Assembly: GCA_913063405.1 (NCBI GenBank)
Contig: CAJXZB010000011.1
Location: 28,499 to 92,498, forward strand
Direction of reading: 5' to 3'
Length of the DNA: 64,000 nt
From: an uncultured Ulvibacter sp.
Lineage (GTDB): Bacteria > Bacteroidota > Bacteroidia > Flavobacteriales > Flavobacteriaceae
Shown: one piece after another, positions 46,032 to 55,507 of the stretch
Numbering within the stretch: position 1 is the first letter of the stretch
Layout of the letters: each line of letters opens with the position of its first letter
Notes under the pieces: generated by a model
Seen by the model: only the letters and a program-made list of their open reading frames with translations
What the model was told of the DNA's origin: nothing
The model's database searches: none
Made by a program: the position numbers and the translations under genes

Positions 46032-47151
46032 TTATTTCTTAATGAAAGACTTTACCATTTTTACATTAGGTCCCGTCTCTAATTCCAAAAAGTAAAATCC
46101 GGATGGGATTTGCGAAGCCTCCAGAGTGTGGAAAAACGAATCTATTTCTGCAAAGATCATTACTAGTTTTCCAGAAACGTCGTACACCTGTGCAGATATC
46201 AATAGAATATCACGGGTTATGGTGAGTTGATCCGTAACAGGATTGGGGTATAAAATAACTTTCTTTGTTTTGAAATCTGCTAGAGCCAGAGGATCCGGAG
46301 CAAGCTTTACTACCCAAGAATCACTATTGCCATGATTGCCAGTGACACCCCCCATCAGTAGAATAGGAATAACCCGTTAAAACATAACCCCCCGTCGTTC
46401 GAAAGGGTAATACTATACCCAAATTATAAGTAGAAAAAGCCTGGCCATTTAGATTTTTCAACTTTTTATAAATACTGTCGGTTTGAATAAAGTAGTTTTC
46501 GGCACTTTCGTAGCTTTCCAAGCTTCGTTGGATAAAGCCTATATTATCAAGAGATTTTGCGTAGCTCAATAAGTTATCGACGTTATAATATTTTTGAGAA
46601 GCTAAGGTATAATACTCCATAGCCTTAGTATATTCGCCGTTTTGTGCATGAATATTTCCTATGCCCGAATAAGCACTTGCTATAAGGGATTCATCCTTAA
46701 GCTCCAATACTAATTTGAGGTTCAACTCATGATACTCTCTCGCTTTTATAAAATTTGCTTTTCTCCAATAGCTTTTACCAATTCCCAGAAGTACTCTAGA
46801 TTCTCCCTTTTTAAAACCTAGCTGTCTTGCCAGTGCTAAACTTTTTTTGTTGACCACTAATGCGGAGTCATCTTTAGATTGTGACCGTAAGAAATTAGCA
46901 TATAGGTTATAGCTTTTTACTTTTATATGATGATTTTTTGTTTGTTCTGAAAGAGTTACTGCGCGTAGAATTGTTTTCTTTGCCCTATCAATTTCCCCAT
47001 TTTTATACTCTCGATAAAGATGATGAAGTGTTTCTATCTTAATCGAATCTATAATTGTATTTTCCAAGACATTTTGGAGACTATCTACCTTAGATTGTGC
47101 ATATGCAAAAGATATAGGGAGTAAGAATAAAAATAGCAGTGCCCTTTTCAT
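46032..47151 (-). pseudogene. Chimeric TPR protein / T9SS repeat protein, frameshifted
   Basis: The 5' part (47151 downward) has a signal peptide (MKRALLFLFLLPISFAYAQ) and five or six TPR units (e.g. SGIGNIHAQNGEYTKAMEYY), like flavobacterial TPR-HTH or TPR-kinase sensors. After FSTYNLGIVLPF it switches to TTGGYVLTGYSYSTDGG, which belongs to a different secreted repeat protein. At C-run 46348-46353 the frame is lost; reading on in the other frame gives VTGNHGNSDSWVVKLAPDPL and a T9SS tail (LYPNPVTDQLTITRD). A deletion joined two genes and an extra base then broke the fusion. Confidence 0.8.
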
Positions 47152-47546
47152 TTATAGGAATTGACTATACAAGACACCGAATTTTGAAGCTTCTTCGTAA
47201 TAGTAGTGTAGTTAGGAACAATTGGCTAATACAATGGTTCCAAATAGTATAGCAATAAGCCCTTTAGACAATCAACAGTTTGGTTAAAAGCAATGGTATT
47301 GACAATCACAAAGGATATTGACACACCTTCTTGGTCTATTTAAAACAAGAAAACAAAGAAAAGCGTTGGAGTCATTCGGGCGTGTAATTAGTTTTGAAGG
47401 AAATTATAAATACAGACGTTAAAGTTCTTGAAGAATTGTAATAATTTAGGGACTAATCGGGTGTGAGCTGGGGGAAAATCAATTACTAAGAAATTTGTAA
47501 TACTTTACATTTGGATTTGACTTTTTTGTTCTTTGATAAAAGGATG
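47152..47546. other. Gene-free stretch of ~395 bp
   Basis: I see no coding frame, strong hairpin or repeat here. It separates the 5' end of the chimeric pseudogene from the 3' end of tdh, so promoter signals for the dead gene may remain, but none is convincing. Confidence 0.5.
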
Positions 47547-48494
47547 TTACTTTTTTAAGTTTCGAATCATAATTTCTGTCATTTCGTCCAATGCTATACT
47601 GTGTTTCCAACCCCAATCTTTTCGGGCTTCTTGGTCATCAATACTTTGTGGCCAAGAATCTGCAATTTCTTGTCTAAAATCTGGATTGAATTTTATTTCG
47701 AAATCAGGAATATGTTTTTTGATACTAGCGGCAATTTCTTCAGGATTAAAGCTCATTGCCGCCAAATTATAAGCATTTCTTATTTTGATTTCCGGACCTT
47801 CCGCTTCCATAATCCCTACAGTCGCCTTGATTGCATCATCGATAAACATCATTGGCAAGGTGGTTTTGGCATTTAAGAAACAAATGTATTTTTTGTGTTT
47901 TATAGCCTTGTGATAAATATCAACAGCATAATCTGTTGTTCCTCCACCCGGAAGTGTTTTATAACTAATTAAACCTGGATAACGAATACTTCTCACATCT
48001 ACGCCAAAACGTTTGCTGTAATATTCACACCAGCGTTCCCCTGTTTGTTTACTAATTCCGTAAACTGTTGAAGGCTCCATTACCGTTCTTTGAGCGGTAT
48101 TTACTTTTGGTGTGGTTGGTCCAAATACGGCAATACTCGATGGCCAGAATATTTTTTCGATTTTTTTATCTCTAGCCAAGTTTAGTATATTAAACAAGGA
48201 GTTCATATTTAAGTTCCATGCTTTCATTGGGAATTTTTCTGCTGTTGCCGAAAGCATTGCCGCCATTAAGTAAACATCCGTAATTTCGTGACGCATGACT
48301 ACATCCTGCACTGTATCATAATCTGTGGCATCTAAAATTTCGAAGGGTCCGCTTTTCATAATAGCATCGTCTCCCTCCTTAATATCACTGGCAATCACTT
48401 TAAGGTTTCCGTACTTGTTCCTTAAATGTGCGGTGAGTTCTGTGCCTATTTGTCCAGAGGCGCCAATAATTAGAATTCGTTTCTTCAATAGCAT
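47547..48494 (-). CDS. tdh: L-threonine 3-dehydrogenase, SDR type
   Basis: A 315-aa extended SDR enzyme that oxidises L-threonine to 2-amino-3-ketobutyrate with NAD. It has GASGQIG (Rossmann loop, residues ~10-16), DVYLMAAMLSATAEKFP, KIFWPSSIAVFGPTTPK, the catalytic YGISK, and VRSIRYPGLIS. It closely resembles the flavobacterial short-chain TDH as I know it, including the closing DSWPQSIDDQEARKDWGWKH. The usual zinc-dependent TDH is a different family. It is a single gene in divergent orientation to the lipoprotein gene at 48604. Confidence 0.9.
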   Translation of the reverse strand: MLLKKRILIIGASGQIGTELTAHLRNKYGNLKVIASDIKEGDDAIMKSGPFEILDATDYDTVQDVVMRHEITDVYLMAAMLSATAEKFPMKAWNLNMNSLFNILNLARDKKIEKIFWPSSIAVFGPTTPKVNTAQRTVMEPSTVYGISKQTGERWCEYYSKRFGVDVRSIRYPGLISYKTLPGGGTTDYAVDIYHKAIKHKKYICFLNAKTTLPMMFIDDAIKATVGIMEAEGPEIKIRNAYNLAAMSFNPEEIAASIKKHIPDFEIKFNPDFRQEIADSWPQSIDDQEARKDWGWKHSIALDEMTEIMIRNLKK

Positions 48495-48575
48495 TTGATA
48501 AAATTTCGGGTAAATATAGGGATATTCTCTCCTAATTCTTTCTTAAATTAAAACTAGATTACCAATAGAAAAAAT

Positions 48576-48583
48576 TATATTTG
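48576..48583 (+). promoter_or_regulatory. TATATTTG, candidate Bacteroidota -7 element
   Basis: An exact TAnnTTTG match 20 bases upstream of the ATG at 48604, a position typical for flavobacterial promoters. No clear -33 TTG box was identified. Confidence 0.4.
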
Positions 48584-48603
48584 TTCAACTTTAGTTATTT
48601 ATA

Positions 48604-49191
48604 ATGAAGCTTCGTACTCTCTCGTTTTTCACTTGTTTTTTGATTATAGTTTCCTGCGGTGATACTTTGGAAACGACCGAGGCTCCTCAGATAATTGTTG
48701 ATTCTACCACCTTGTACGGAAATAAGGCTTTTGTATTCCCTTTGCTATCTGAAAATGCCAAATCTTATATTAGTCAGTGGGGCGCCTTTGAGGATTTCGA
48801 AGTGGAAGCAAAAAACATCAATGGAAGCACCGTAGAGGCGTTGCGGGATAAATCGGAGCGGCTTATTTCTAGAATTGACTCCCTAACAAAGAAGGTTCCA
48901 GATACGCTTCAAACGCAATCAATTATTTCAAGAGTTATGGTGGCGAAGACAAGGGCGTCATTATTGCGCCAAGAGGTAAATAAAGGCCGAATTGATTCCT
49001 TACGCTTGCAAGCCTATCTAGATGAAATGAACATGGCTACAAAAAATTTGATTATTCAAATCAATGAGAAGTTTCAGAAAGATGCTATCGATTTTCAACG
49101 TAAAGACGATGAAAAAAAAGAACTAGAAAAGCAAAAACGGTTCTTAGATTCGGTCTATAAATCTGAACTTCAGGATAAAAAAGCGAACTAA
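48604..49191 (+). CDS. Hypothetical lipoprotein with coiled coil
   Basis: A 195-aa protein with a lipoprotein signal peptide (LSFFTCFLIIVSC, Cys18). The mature part is helical, with long Lys/Glu/Asp-rich heptads at the C-terminus (RKDDEKKELEKQKRFLDSVY). It resembles a small family of flavobacterial periplasmic or viscotoxin-like lipoproteins without known function. It is probably anchored in the periplasmic face of a membrane. It precedes the M13 peptidase gene by 80 bases and may share its transcript. Confidence 0.7.
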   Translation: MKLRTLSFFTCFLIIVSCGDTLETTEAPQIIVDSTTLYGNKAFVFPLLSENAKSYISQWGAFEDFEVEAKNINGSTVEALRDKSERLISRIDSLTKKVPDTLQTQSIISRVMVAKTRASLLRQEVNKGRIDSLRLQAYLDEMNMATKNLIIQINEKFQKDAIDFQRKDDEKKELEKQKRFLDSVYKSELQDKKAN

Positions 49192-49217
49192 TTGTAACAA
49201 ATTCAAAAAATGGTTAC

Positions 49218-49234
49218 TTATACCAAAGGTATAA
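49218..49234. promoter_or_regulatory. TTATACC-AAA-GGTATAA palindrome upstream of the M13 peptidase
   Basis: A perfect seven-base inverted repeat with a three-base spacer, 37 bases before the ATG at 49272. It could be a dimeric repressor site or a weak mRNA hairpin. Confidence 0.35.
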
Positions 49235-49271
49235 AAGCTGAAATAAAAAAATTAATAAAAACCACACCAAA

Positions 49272-51338
49272 ATGAAAACTAAAATTTTAAAATTGACTCT
49301 AGCAGTTATGGTTATGGCCGCTCTTGTCAGTGCTTGTAAAAATGATAAGGATATGGCGGGAGCCGAAGATATTGAAAGAGGAATTATACTTTCTAATATG
49401 GATACAACAGTAAGTCCAAAGCAAGATTTTTATAATCATGTGAATGGGACTTGGATGAAGAATACAGAAATCCCAGAAGATGAAGTTAGATGGGGAGGAT
49501 TTGGAGTGTTGCGTAAGTCAACAGATCAAAATGTATTGAAGATTTTGGCAAAGGCAAAAGAAAGCGGAAAGTATGCTCCTGAGACCGATCAAGCAAAAGC
49601 ACTTGCAATTTTTGCTTCGGAACTCGATACGGTTGCCAGAGATGAAGCTGGAATAGGGCCATTGAAACCTGCACTTGCAAAAATAGACGCAATGAAATCT
49701 ATTGAAGATTTTCAAAAACTTATGACCGAAGAGGCTGTAACAGTGTCGCAACCGTTTTTAGGAGTTGCTGCCTTTTCTAATCCGAGCAATAGTGCAATGA
49801 ATTCTTGCTATATAACACCTGGTGGTCTTGGATTACCAAATCGTGATTTTTATGTAGACACCGATGCCAAGTCTGTTGAAATTAGAGAACAATATGTGGA
49901 TCATGTTACAAGAATGCTTCAGTTTTTAGGAGACAGTGAGGTGGATGCCCGCACACAAGCTGAAACTATTCTAGCTTTCGAAACGAAACTTGCTACTCCT
50001 AGGTTGGATAAGGTTGCGAGTAGGGATTTCAGAAACTTTAATAATCCAAGATCGATGGCTCAAGTTCAGGAAATGGCTCCGTCAATCCAGTGGGAGCAGG
50101 CATTTAAAGAGATGGGTGTTGCAAAAAAGATTGATACATTGATCGTAATGCAACCTACTTATATGGAGGTGGTTCAAAATACACTAGCCGAAGGCGATAT
50201 AGATACTTGGAAGACGGTTATGCGTTGGGCAACATTAAATGATGCTGCTGGAATGCTAACTACTGAAATTGAAAAAGCAAACTGGGACTTTTATAGTAAA
50301 ACGCTAAATGGTTCTAAAACTCAGAAACCAGCTGATGAGCGAGCACTTTCTACTGTAAACGGAAGTGTTGGTGAAGCCTTAGGTAAATTATATGTAGATG
50401 AAATGTTCCCGCCAGAAGCGAAGACAAAAGCGGAAAAGATGATTACTAATGTAATTGCTGCGTATAAAGATCGAATTAAGGCATTAGACTGGATGGGTGA
50501 TAGTACAAAGATTAAGGCTATTGAAAAACTGGATAAATTCACGGTTAAGATTGGATATCCAAACAAATGGAAGGATTACTCCTCTATGGAAGTGACACCA
50601 GAAGGTACGTATTATGATAATATGATCGCGGTTAGCGCTTGGAATTTAAAGGACAATCTGGATGATATCGATGAGCCTGTGGATCGCACCGAATGGGGAA
50701 TGTCACCACAAACGGTAAATGCCTATTTCAACCCATTTAACAATGAAATTGTTTTTCCTGCAGCAATACTTCAACCTCCTTTTTATGACTATTTAGCCGA
50801 TGATGCAGTTAATTATGGTGGAATAGGTGCTGTAATTGGTCACGAAATATCACATGCTTTTGATGATAGCGGCTCTCGTTTTGACTCAAATGGTAATCTT
50901 GTAAACTGGTGGTCCGAAGCAGATCTGGAAAATTTCACTGAGCGTGGAAATGCTTTGGCAGCTCAATACGACGATATTGAGGTTTTGGATAGTGTATTTA
51001 TCAATGGGAAATACACCTTAGGCGAAAACATTGGTGATCTTGGAGGTGTATTAGGGGCCTATGATGGTCTACAGCGGTTATACAAGGAAACTGGAAGACC
51101 AGAAGATATTGATGGATTAACTGCGGAACAACGCTTCTTTATGAGCTGGGCAACGGTTTGGCGCACAAAGCAAAGAGAGGAGTACTTAAGAAATCAAATC
51201 AAAACGGACCCGCATTCACCAGGAAGATATAGAGCGACTGAGCCTCTTAAAAATGTGGATGCATTTTATGAAGCCTTCGACATAAAAGAAGGCGATGCAA
51301 TGTATGTAGCACCTGAAAATCGCGTACGTATTTGGTAA
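49272..51338 (+). CDS. pepO: M13 family zinc metallopeptidase lipoprotein (PepO/neprilysin-like)
   Basis: A 688-aa endopeptidase. A lipobox (AALVSAC, Cys22) indicates membrane anchoring. It has the neprilysin layout: N-terminal domain with DFYNHVNGTWM, conserved NAYFNPFNNEIVFPAAILQP, zinc motif HEISH at 524-528 (GAVIGHEISHAFDDSGSRFD), and ENIGDLGGV with the third ligand. The C-terminus DPHSPGRYRA and VRIW closes the family domain. It is likely a periplasmic or surface peptidase degrading oligopeptides. It is followed by a strong bidirectional terminator. Confidence 0.93.
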   Translation: MKTKILKLTLAVMVMAALVSACKNDKDMAGAEDIERGIILSNMDTTVSPKQDFYNHVNGTWMKNTEIPEDEVRWGGFGVLRKSTDQNVLKILAKAKESGKYAPETDQAKALAIFASELDTVARDEAGIGPLKPALAKIDAMKSIEDFQKLMTEEAVTVSQPFLGVAAFSNPSNSAMNSCYITPGGLGLPNRDFYVDTDAKSVEIREQYVDHVTRMLQFLGDSEVDARTQAETILAFETKLATPRLDKVASRDFRNFNNPRSMAQVQEMAPSIQWEQAFKEMGVAKKIDTLIVMQPTYMEVVQNTLAEGDIDTWKTVMRWATLNDAAGMLTTEIEKANWDFYSKTLNGSKTQKPADERALSTVNGSVGEALGKLYVDEMFPPEAKTKAEKMITNVIAAYKDRIKALDWMGDSTKIKAIEKLDKFTVKIGYPNKWKDYSSMEVTPEGTYYDNMIAVSAWNLKDNLDDIDEPVDRTEWGMSPQTVNAYFNPFNNEIVFPAAILQPPFYDYLADDAVNYGGIGAVIGHEISHAFDDSGSRFDSNGNLVNWWSEADLENFTERGNALAAQYDDIEVLDSVFINGKYTLGENIGDLGGVLGAYDGLQRLYKETGRPEDIDGLTAEQRFFMSWATVWRTKQREEYLRNQIKTDPHSPGRYRATEPLKNVDAFYEAFDIKEGDAMYVAPENRVRIW

Positions 51339-51354
51339 TAATTAAAATGTAAAC

Positions 51355-51389
51355 AAAAAAAGGCTTCCCTTAGACGGAAGCCTTTTTTT
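51355..51389. terminator. Bidirectional intrinsic terminator
   Basis: A 14-bp stem (AAAAAAAGGCTTCC with GGAAGCCTTTTTTT) and a seven-base loop lie between the converging M13 peptidase and SDR genes. The A-run and T-run on either side allow termination on both strands. Confidence 0.9.
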
Positions 51390-51391
51390 GT

Positions 51392-52201
51392 TTAGAGCAA
51401 TCGCTGTTTAAATTGATACCCTAAGACCTTTTCTAAATTCTCTGAGTTCACTTCTTTAAAGATTTCACCATCCCCAGGATCTGCGAATGAAGGAGGATCT
51501 AATTCAAGTTCAAGTGCTTTTTTGGTATAATAGATTTTCTTTTTTGGATGCTCTGGGGTTACGGCATTAAACAGATGACCAAAGGCGTCTTGTTTTATAA
51601 TTTCTGAAAGAATCCCAATACAGTCTTCTCTATGGATTAAATTAATTGGTGCGTCACCATCTAGAAGGTTCTCTCGTCCAGCAAGGTAACGAACGGGTTG
51701 TCTGCTGCCTCCAAAAAGACCACCAAAACGTACTATACTTGTTTGTATCTTTTCTGAAGAAAAAAATAATTTCTCAACTTCCAATAATTGTTGTCCTGCT
51801 TGTCCAGCCGGATTCGGAAGTGTTTTCTCGTTCACTTGACCTTGTTTGTCATCATAAACGGAGGTGCTACTTACCAGAATCATTTTTTTTACCGAAGCCT
51901 TCTCTATTTCAGTTAAGAAATATGTCATTTTTAGCAAATAATTGGCACCGGTATTTCGCCTCAATCCAGGTGGAATCATAATGACTAAACAGTCGATTTC
52001 AGAAAGAAAGGCAGAAACGGAACCAGAAACACCTGTTTCCGAAATCTCCACATGATATGCATTGAAACCACTCTTTTGTAAGACCGTGGCCTTCTCCAAA
52101 CTCGTTACAGATCCTTTTACGTGATATCCTAAAGCTTGAAGCCAAATGGCAAAGGGTTTTCCCAGCCAACCTAGACCTGCAATAGCAATATTTTTACTCA
52201 T
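51392..52201 (-). CDS. NAD(P)-binding SDR-like protein (YeeZ-type)
   Basis: A 269-aa protein with an N-terminal Rossmann fold (AGLGWLGKPFAIWLQALGY) and epimerase-like features (LVSSTSVYDDKQGQVNE, FGGLFGGSRQPVRYLAGR, LIHREDCIGIL). The catalytic YxxxK is not obvious, as in YeeZ-like atypical SDRs. It overlaps the M28 peptidase gene by eight bases and is therefore co-transcribed from upstream. The substrate is unknown. Confidence 0.8.
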   Translation of the reverse strand: MSKNIAIAGLGWLGKPFAIWLQALGYHVKGSVTSLEKATVLQKSGFNAYHVEISETGVSGSVSAFLSEIDCLVIMIPPGLRRNTGANYLLKMTYFLTEIEKASVKKMILVSSTSVYDDKQGQVNEKTLPNPAGQAGQQLLEVEKLFFSSEKIQTSIVRFGGLFGGSRQPVRYLAGRENLLDGDAPINLIHREDCIGILSEIIKQDAFGHLFNAVTPEHPKKKIYYTKKALELELDPPSFADPGDGEIFKEVNSENLEKVLGYQFKQRLL

Positions 52202-54551
52202 TTAGCAGTGGTTTTTGGATGATTGAGTCTTGTACTTTTCTTTGCATACTATTAATATCGATAGTTTTCTTTACGGCAATTGCGTCTGTCACAACAAAAG
52301 GTTTAGGCATCATATCTTTTGGTCGCTTGTTGATGGTGAACTCAGAATTCTCTAGCAAATCGAAAGAATATTCGATAGCAGAAAACGATACTGGAGTATC
52401 TTTTTCTACGGCAAATGAAACCTCCAAGGCTTCATTGTTGGATAAATTATACTGCAATAACTCATCGCTCATTCTTCTGCCATTTGCCAACCCACTGTTA
52501 ATTGGGACACTTTTACCATTGTAACTTAACGCATGGAAAACAATGTTTTTATCTGCATATAGGTCGATCTGATTTACGTTTCGTTTCGGAAGGATTGTAA
52601 ACTTTACATTCCTGAAACCATTTACAATTGTATCCTCACTAAGCGTGGTTTCGAAAGATTTAATCTCTTTTAAAGGTGCTTCTGAAGCAAAAGTGTATCC
52701 ACCGCTGTATTTGCTTCTAGGAGCGATTGCGATGGATTCTGAAGGTTTCTCGGGGGTTTCTCCCAGATATCCTTTTGTCCAAGAATCTAAAATGTTATCG
52801 TAGGTCATCCAATATGATTTTTGTGTGTCGTAGTCTTGATAATAGATTAGGCTATTGGGTTTTTGTCTAGTTTCTGAAAAATCACTTTTAAAATGGGCGC
52901 TTATTAGAAAAACAATGGCAAATAGAAAACATAAGAATGAAAGAGTTTTTTTGTTTTTATAATGTCCAAAAACTGGTAAGAGAAGTCCGAAAAGTAGCAC
53001 CGTAAATACACAGCCTATTACTACCATCCCAGAACCTAGTGCAACCGGAAAAAACTGAATTAACGGTGCGAGGATAAATATTGCCGGTGCCGAAATTAAT
53101 GCCATCAATAGTAGGTTTGGTTTTTCTTGTCGAATAAGGATCCACAGGGCGAGCAAACTAAAAAACATGGGAATAATGAAAAATCCAGCTCCTTTTAGGT
53201 ATACATAAACAACTATATTTATAATCATCCAAACAATAATTGGAGCAATAAATACACTTGCCACTTTTTCCTTCTCTGTAAATTTTCTGTAAGCCCAAAA
53301 GAGTATTGCTAATGAAAGAAGCACAAAAAATGCGATATAGCTATGCCCACTATACTTAAACCCATGTTGTACTTCTTCGTATTGAGGATATATTTTTAAA
53401 AGCAATTGCCAGCCATAGAATCCAATTAATCCAGAAATAAGAAGTGATAAAAGAAGAGGAACAAATCCTTTTCCAACTCCTCGTAAATCGATTTTTTTGC
53501 TTTTAATTCCGAAGAAAACAAGAGTGAGTAAAAGAAGAGTTGCTATAAGAATCATTGGTAGAATCCAAGAAAACGGATAGCTTATCATTTTTACCAGTGG
53601 CATATTAACGTATACCTGATCTTCAGTAGCTTTTAAGCTGGAGAGATCGGTGTCCGCAAAATAGTTCAAAAGAGGAAGCAAATAACTTCCTTGGTGTTGC
53701 AGGGTTTCTATATCCAGGTTTTCTACCGTGTCGTTCGCGGTGTGATAATCAAAATGATCATCGATAAAGGCAAAGAAAAAACTATCGATATCTCCATCAA
53801 CCCTAAAAACAGTAGAGTCTGTAAAATTAGGTAGAATTTTATATACACTGTACATCAATGAAGAAGCTACAGGATATTTAGGGTTTGCATCAATAAAAGC
53901 TTCAACTAATTTGGCATTACCAGTATTAGACTCTAGTATCATTACACTTGGACCACCACTCCCTCTTGCTTCGAAATTCATTACGAAACCTACATCTTTT
54001 GCCCAAGGATGCTCATTGACGAAAAGACTGGCGCCACCAAGACTGATTTCTTCACAATCACTAAATAGAACGATGATATCATTCTTTGGCGTTTTACCCG
54101 CTGCTAAATATGCCCTTAGACTTTCCAAAATGGTTACAACACCACTACCTGCGTCGCTCGCACCAAAGGAAGGAACCAATGCGCTATCATAATGAGAAAG
54201 TAGTAACAACGCTTTTCCTTTGCCAGACCCTTTAAGACGACCGATTATATTTTTGGGTTTGTTTAATTTTTTTTCTTCGAGATTCAAGGCAAAACCCTCT
54301 TGAGTCTCGGTCTCCAATCCCAATTTTTTCAGTTCATTTTCCAGAAATATGCCCACCTTTTTATGTTCATCCGAGCCATAATAATGCGGTGCTTTACTTA
54401 TTTCCTTTAGTGGAACGAGCGCTCGACCTGTTGAGAATTCGGTTTCTGAAATGGAAGCTGAAGTTCCCTTTTGTGGCATCAGACTATAGAAACTATAGTA
54501 AACCAGTCCTAAAACAAGCAGAAGGGAAAAGAAGGGGAAAGATCGTTTCAT
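52194..54551 (-). CDS. M28 family membrane aminopeptidase
   Basis: A 785-aa protein. A short N-terminal anchor is followed by an M28 zinc peptidase domain with ligands SHYDS (H120), GASDAGSG (D133), DCEEISLGG (E167/E168), NFEARGSGG (E194) and FDYHTANDT. After it come eight or so transmembrane segments (~330-560) and a C-terminal soluble beta domain. This layout matches multi-pass M28 proteins similar to eukaryotic vacuolar Pff1/ER Fxna. The catalytic domain probably faces the periplasm. It overlaps the SDR gene. Confidence 0.9.
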   Translation of the reverse strand: MKRSFPFFSLLLVLGLVYYSFYSLMPQKGTSASISETEFSTGRALVPLKEISKAPHYYGSDEHKKVGIFLENELKKLGLETETQEGFALNLEEKKLNKPKNIIGRLKGSGKGKALLLLSHYDSALVPSFGASDAGSGVVTILESLRAYLAAGKTPKNDIIVLFSDCEEISLGGASLFVNEHPWAKDVGFVMNFEARGSGGPSVMILESNTGNAKLVEAFIDANPKYPVASSLMYSVYKILPNFTDSTVFRVDGDIDSFFFAFIDDHFDYHTANDTVENLDIETLQHQGSYLLPLLNYFADTDLSSLKATEDQVYVNMPLVKMISYPFSWILPMILIATLLLLTLVFFGIKSKKIDLRGVGKGFVPLLLSLLISGLIGFYGWQLLLKIYPQYEEVQHGFKYSGHSYIAFFVLLSLAILFWAYRKFTEKEKVASVFIAPIIVWMIINIVVYVYLKGAGFFIIPMFFSLLALWILIRQEKPNLLLMALISAPAIFILAPLIQFFPVALGSGMVVIGCVFTVLLFGLLLPVFGHYKNKKTLSFLCFLFAIVFLISAHFKSDFSETRQKPNSLIYYQDYDTQKSYWMTYDNILDSWTKGYLGETPEKPSESIAIAPRSKYSGGYTFASEAPLKEIKSFETTLSEDTIVNGFRNVKFTILPKRNVNQIDLYADKNIVFHALSYNGKSVPINSGLANGRRMSDELLQYNLSNNEALEVSFAVEKDTPVSFSAIEYSFDLLENSEFTINKRPKDMMPKPFVVTDAIAVKKTIDINSMQRKVQDSIIQKPLLNE

Positions 54552-54669
54552 GAGGAAGATTTTTGTTTTTTAAAAGTACAATATTTTGTTAAATCTAACC
54601 CGTTACAGAGTTTATTGAAAGGAATGTGTTTTAAAACTGACTATCTTAGAGAAATAAAAACCTAACAAT

Positions 54670-55134
54670 ATGGGAATTAAGAGTTTTATGGGCCGAAGAG
54701 CCAAACCTACAAAAGGCAGTTCTGAGAATATCACCGTATCAGACTATATGAGTAAGAACCTCACTACTTTCAGGGCGGATCAATCTGTGTTAGAAGTAAT
54801 GACAATACTTATTAAGAATAAGATTTCTGGGGCCCCGGTTGTAAATGATAAATATGAACTGGTAGGGATTATTTCTGAAGGAGATTGTATAAAACAAATT
54901 AGCGAAAGCCGTTATTACAATCAACCCATGGAGGATGTGAAAGTTGAACAGCATATGGCAAAAAATGTAGAAACTATTGATGGTAACATGAACGTCTTCG
55001 ATGCGGCCAATAAATTTTTACAGTCCAAACACCGCCGTTTTCCAATTGTGGAGAATGGAAAATTGGTGGGGCAAATAAGCCAGAAAGATGTTTTGAAAGC
55101 GGCACTAGCGTTAAAAGGACAAACTTGGAAGTGA
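54670..55134 (+). CDS. CBS-pair domain protein
   Basis: A 154-aa protein consisting of two CBS motifs: VSDYMSKNLTTFRADQSVLE with KISGAPVVNDKYELVGIISE, then VEQHMAKNVETIDGNMNVFD with HRRFPIVENGKLVGQISQKD. CBS pairs bind adenine nucleotides and act as energy or second-messenger sensors. The 25-residue basic N-terminus (FMGRRAKPTKGS) is unique. It is divergent to the M28 gene and ends ten bases before a convergent gene; no partner enzyme is nearby. Confidence 0.88.
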   Translation: MGIKSFMGRRAKPTKGSSENITVSDYMSKNLTTFRADQSVLEVMTILIKNKISGAPVVNDKYELVGIISEGDCIKQISESRYYNQPMEDVKVEQHMAKNVETIDGNMNVFDAANKFLQSKHRRFPIVENGKLVGQISQKDVLKAALALKGQTWK

Positions 55135-55144
55135 TGGACTTACC

Positions 55145-55498
55145 TTAGCTTATCTCTTTTTTTACCAGCAAATAATAGTCCTTATCTAAAGGCAAATAAC
55201 CTTGGTCATACAAATAAAAATATACTGAACCTGTTTTGGTGGTATAAATACTTGTAAAATATTCGAAGCTAAATCCCAAGCGGAGCAATTTCTCCTTTGT
55301 CGTTTTAGTCTTGTCCCTGGTATTGAGGGCTTCCAAAATACGATAGTTCTTTCGAAGACGATTGTTGATATTTCGCACTAAATTTTTGTTGTCTTTGTTA
55401 AGGGTATTATTGTGCGCATTACGACAAGCATCACTGCAGAATTTTTTATCCGCACGACCAACTATTTTATCACCACATTCTGGACAGGTTTTTTCCAT
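55145..55498 (-). CDS. DUF2116-like zinc-ribbon protein
   Basis: A 117-aa protein with an N-terminal treble-clef zinc ribbon: CPECGDKIVGRADKKFCSDAC (Cys5, Cys8, Cys22 and Cys26 region). A basic helical part follows (LVRNINNRLRKNYRILEAL), then a C-terminal segment with aromatic residues (SVYFYLYDQGYLPLDKDYYL). It is common in flavobacteria and has no known function. The basic and zinc-ribbon features suggest nucleic-acid binding. Confidence 0.75.
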   Translation of the reverse strand: MEKTCPECGDKIVGRADKKFCSDACRNAHNNTLNKDNKNLVRNINNRLRKNYRILEALNTRDKTKTTKEKLLRLGFSFEYFTSIYTTKTGSVYFYLYDQGYLPLDKDYYLLVKKEIS

Positions 55499-55507
55499 GA
55501 CCTAAAA

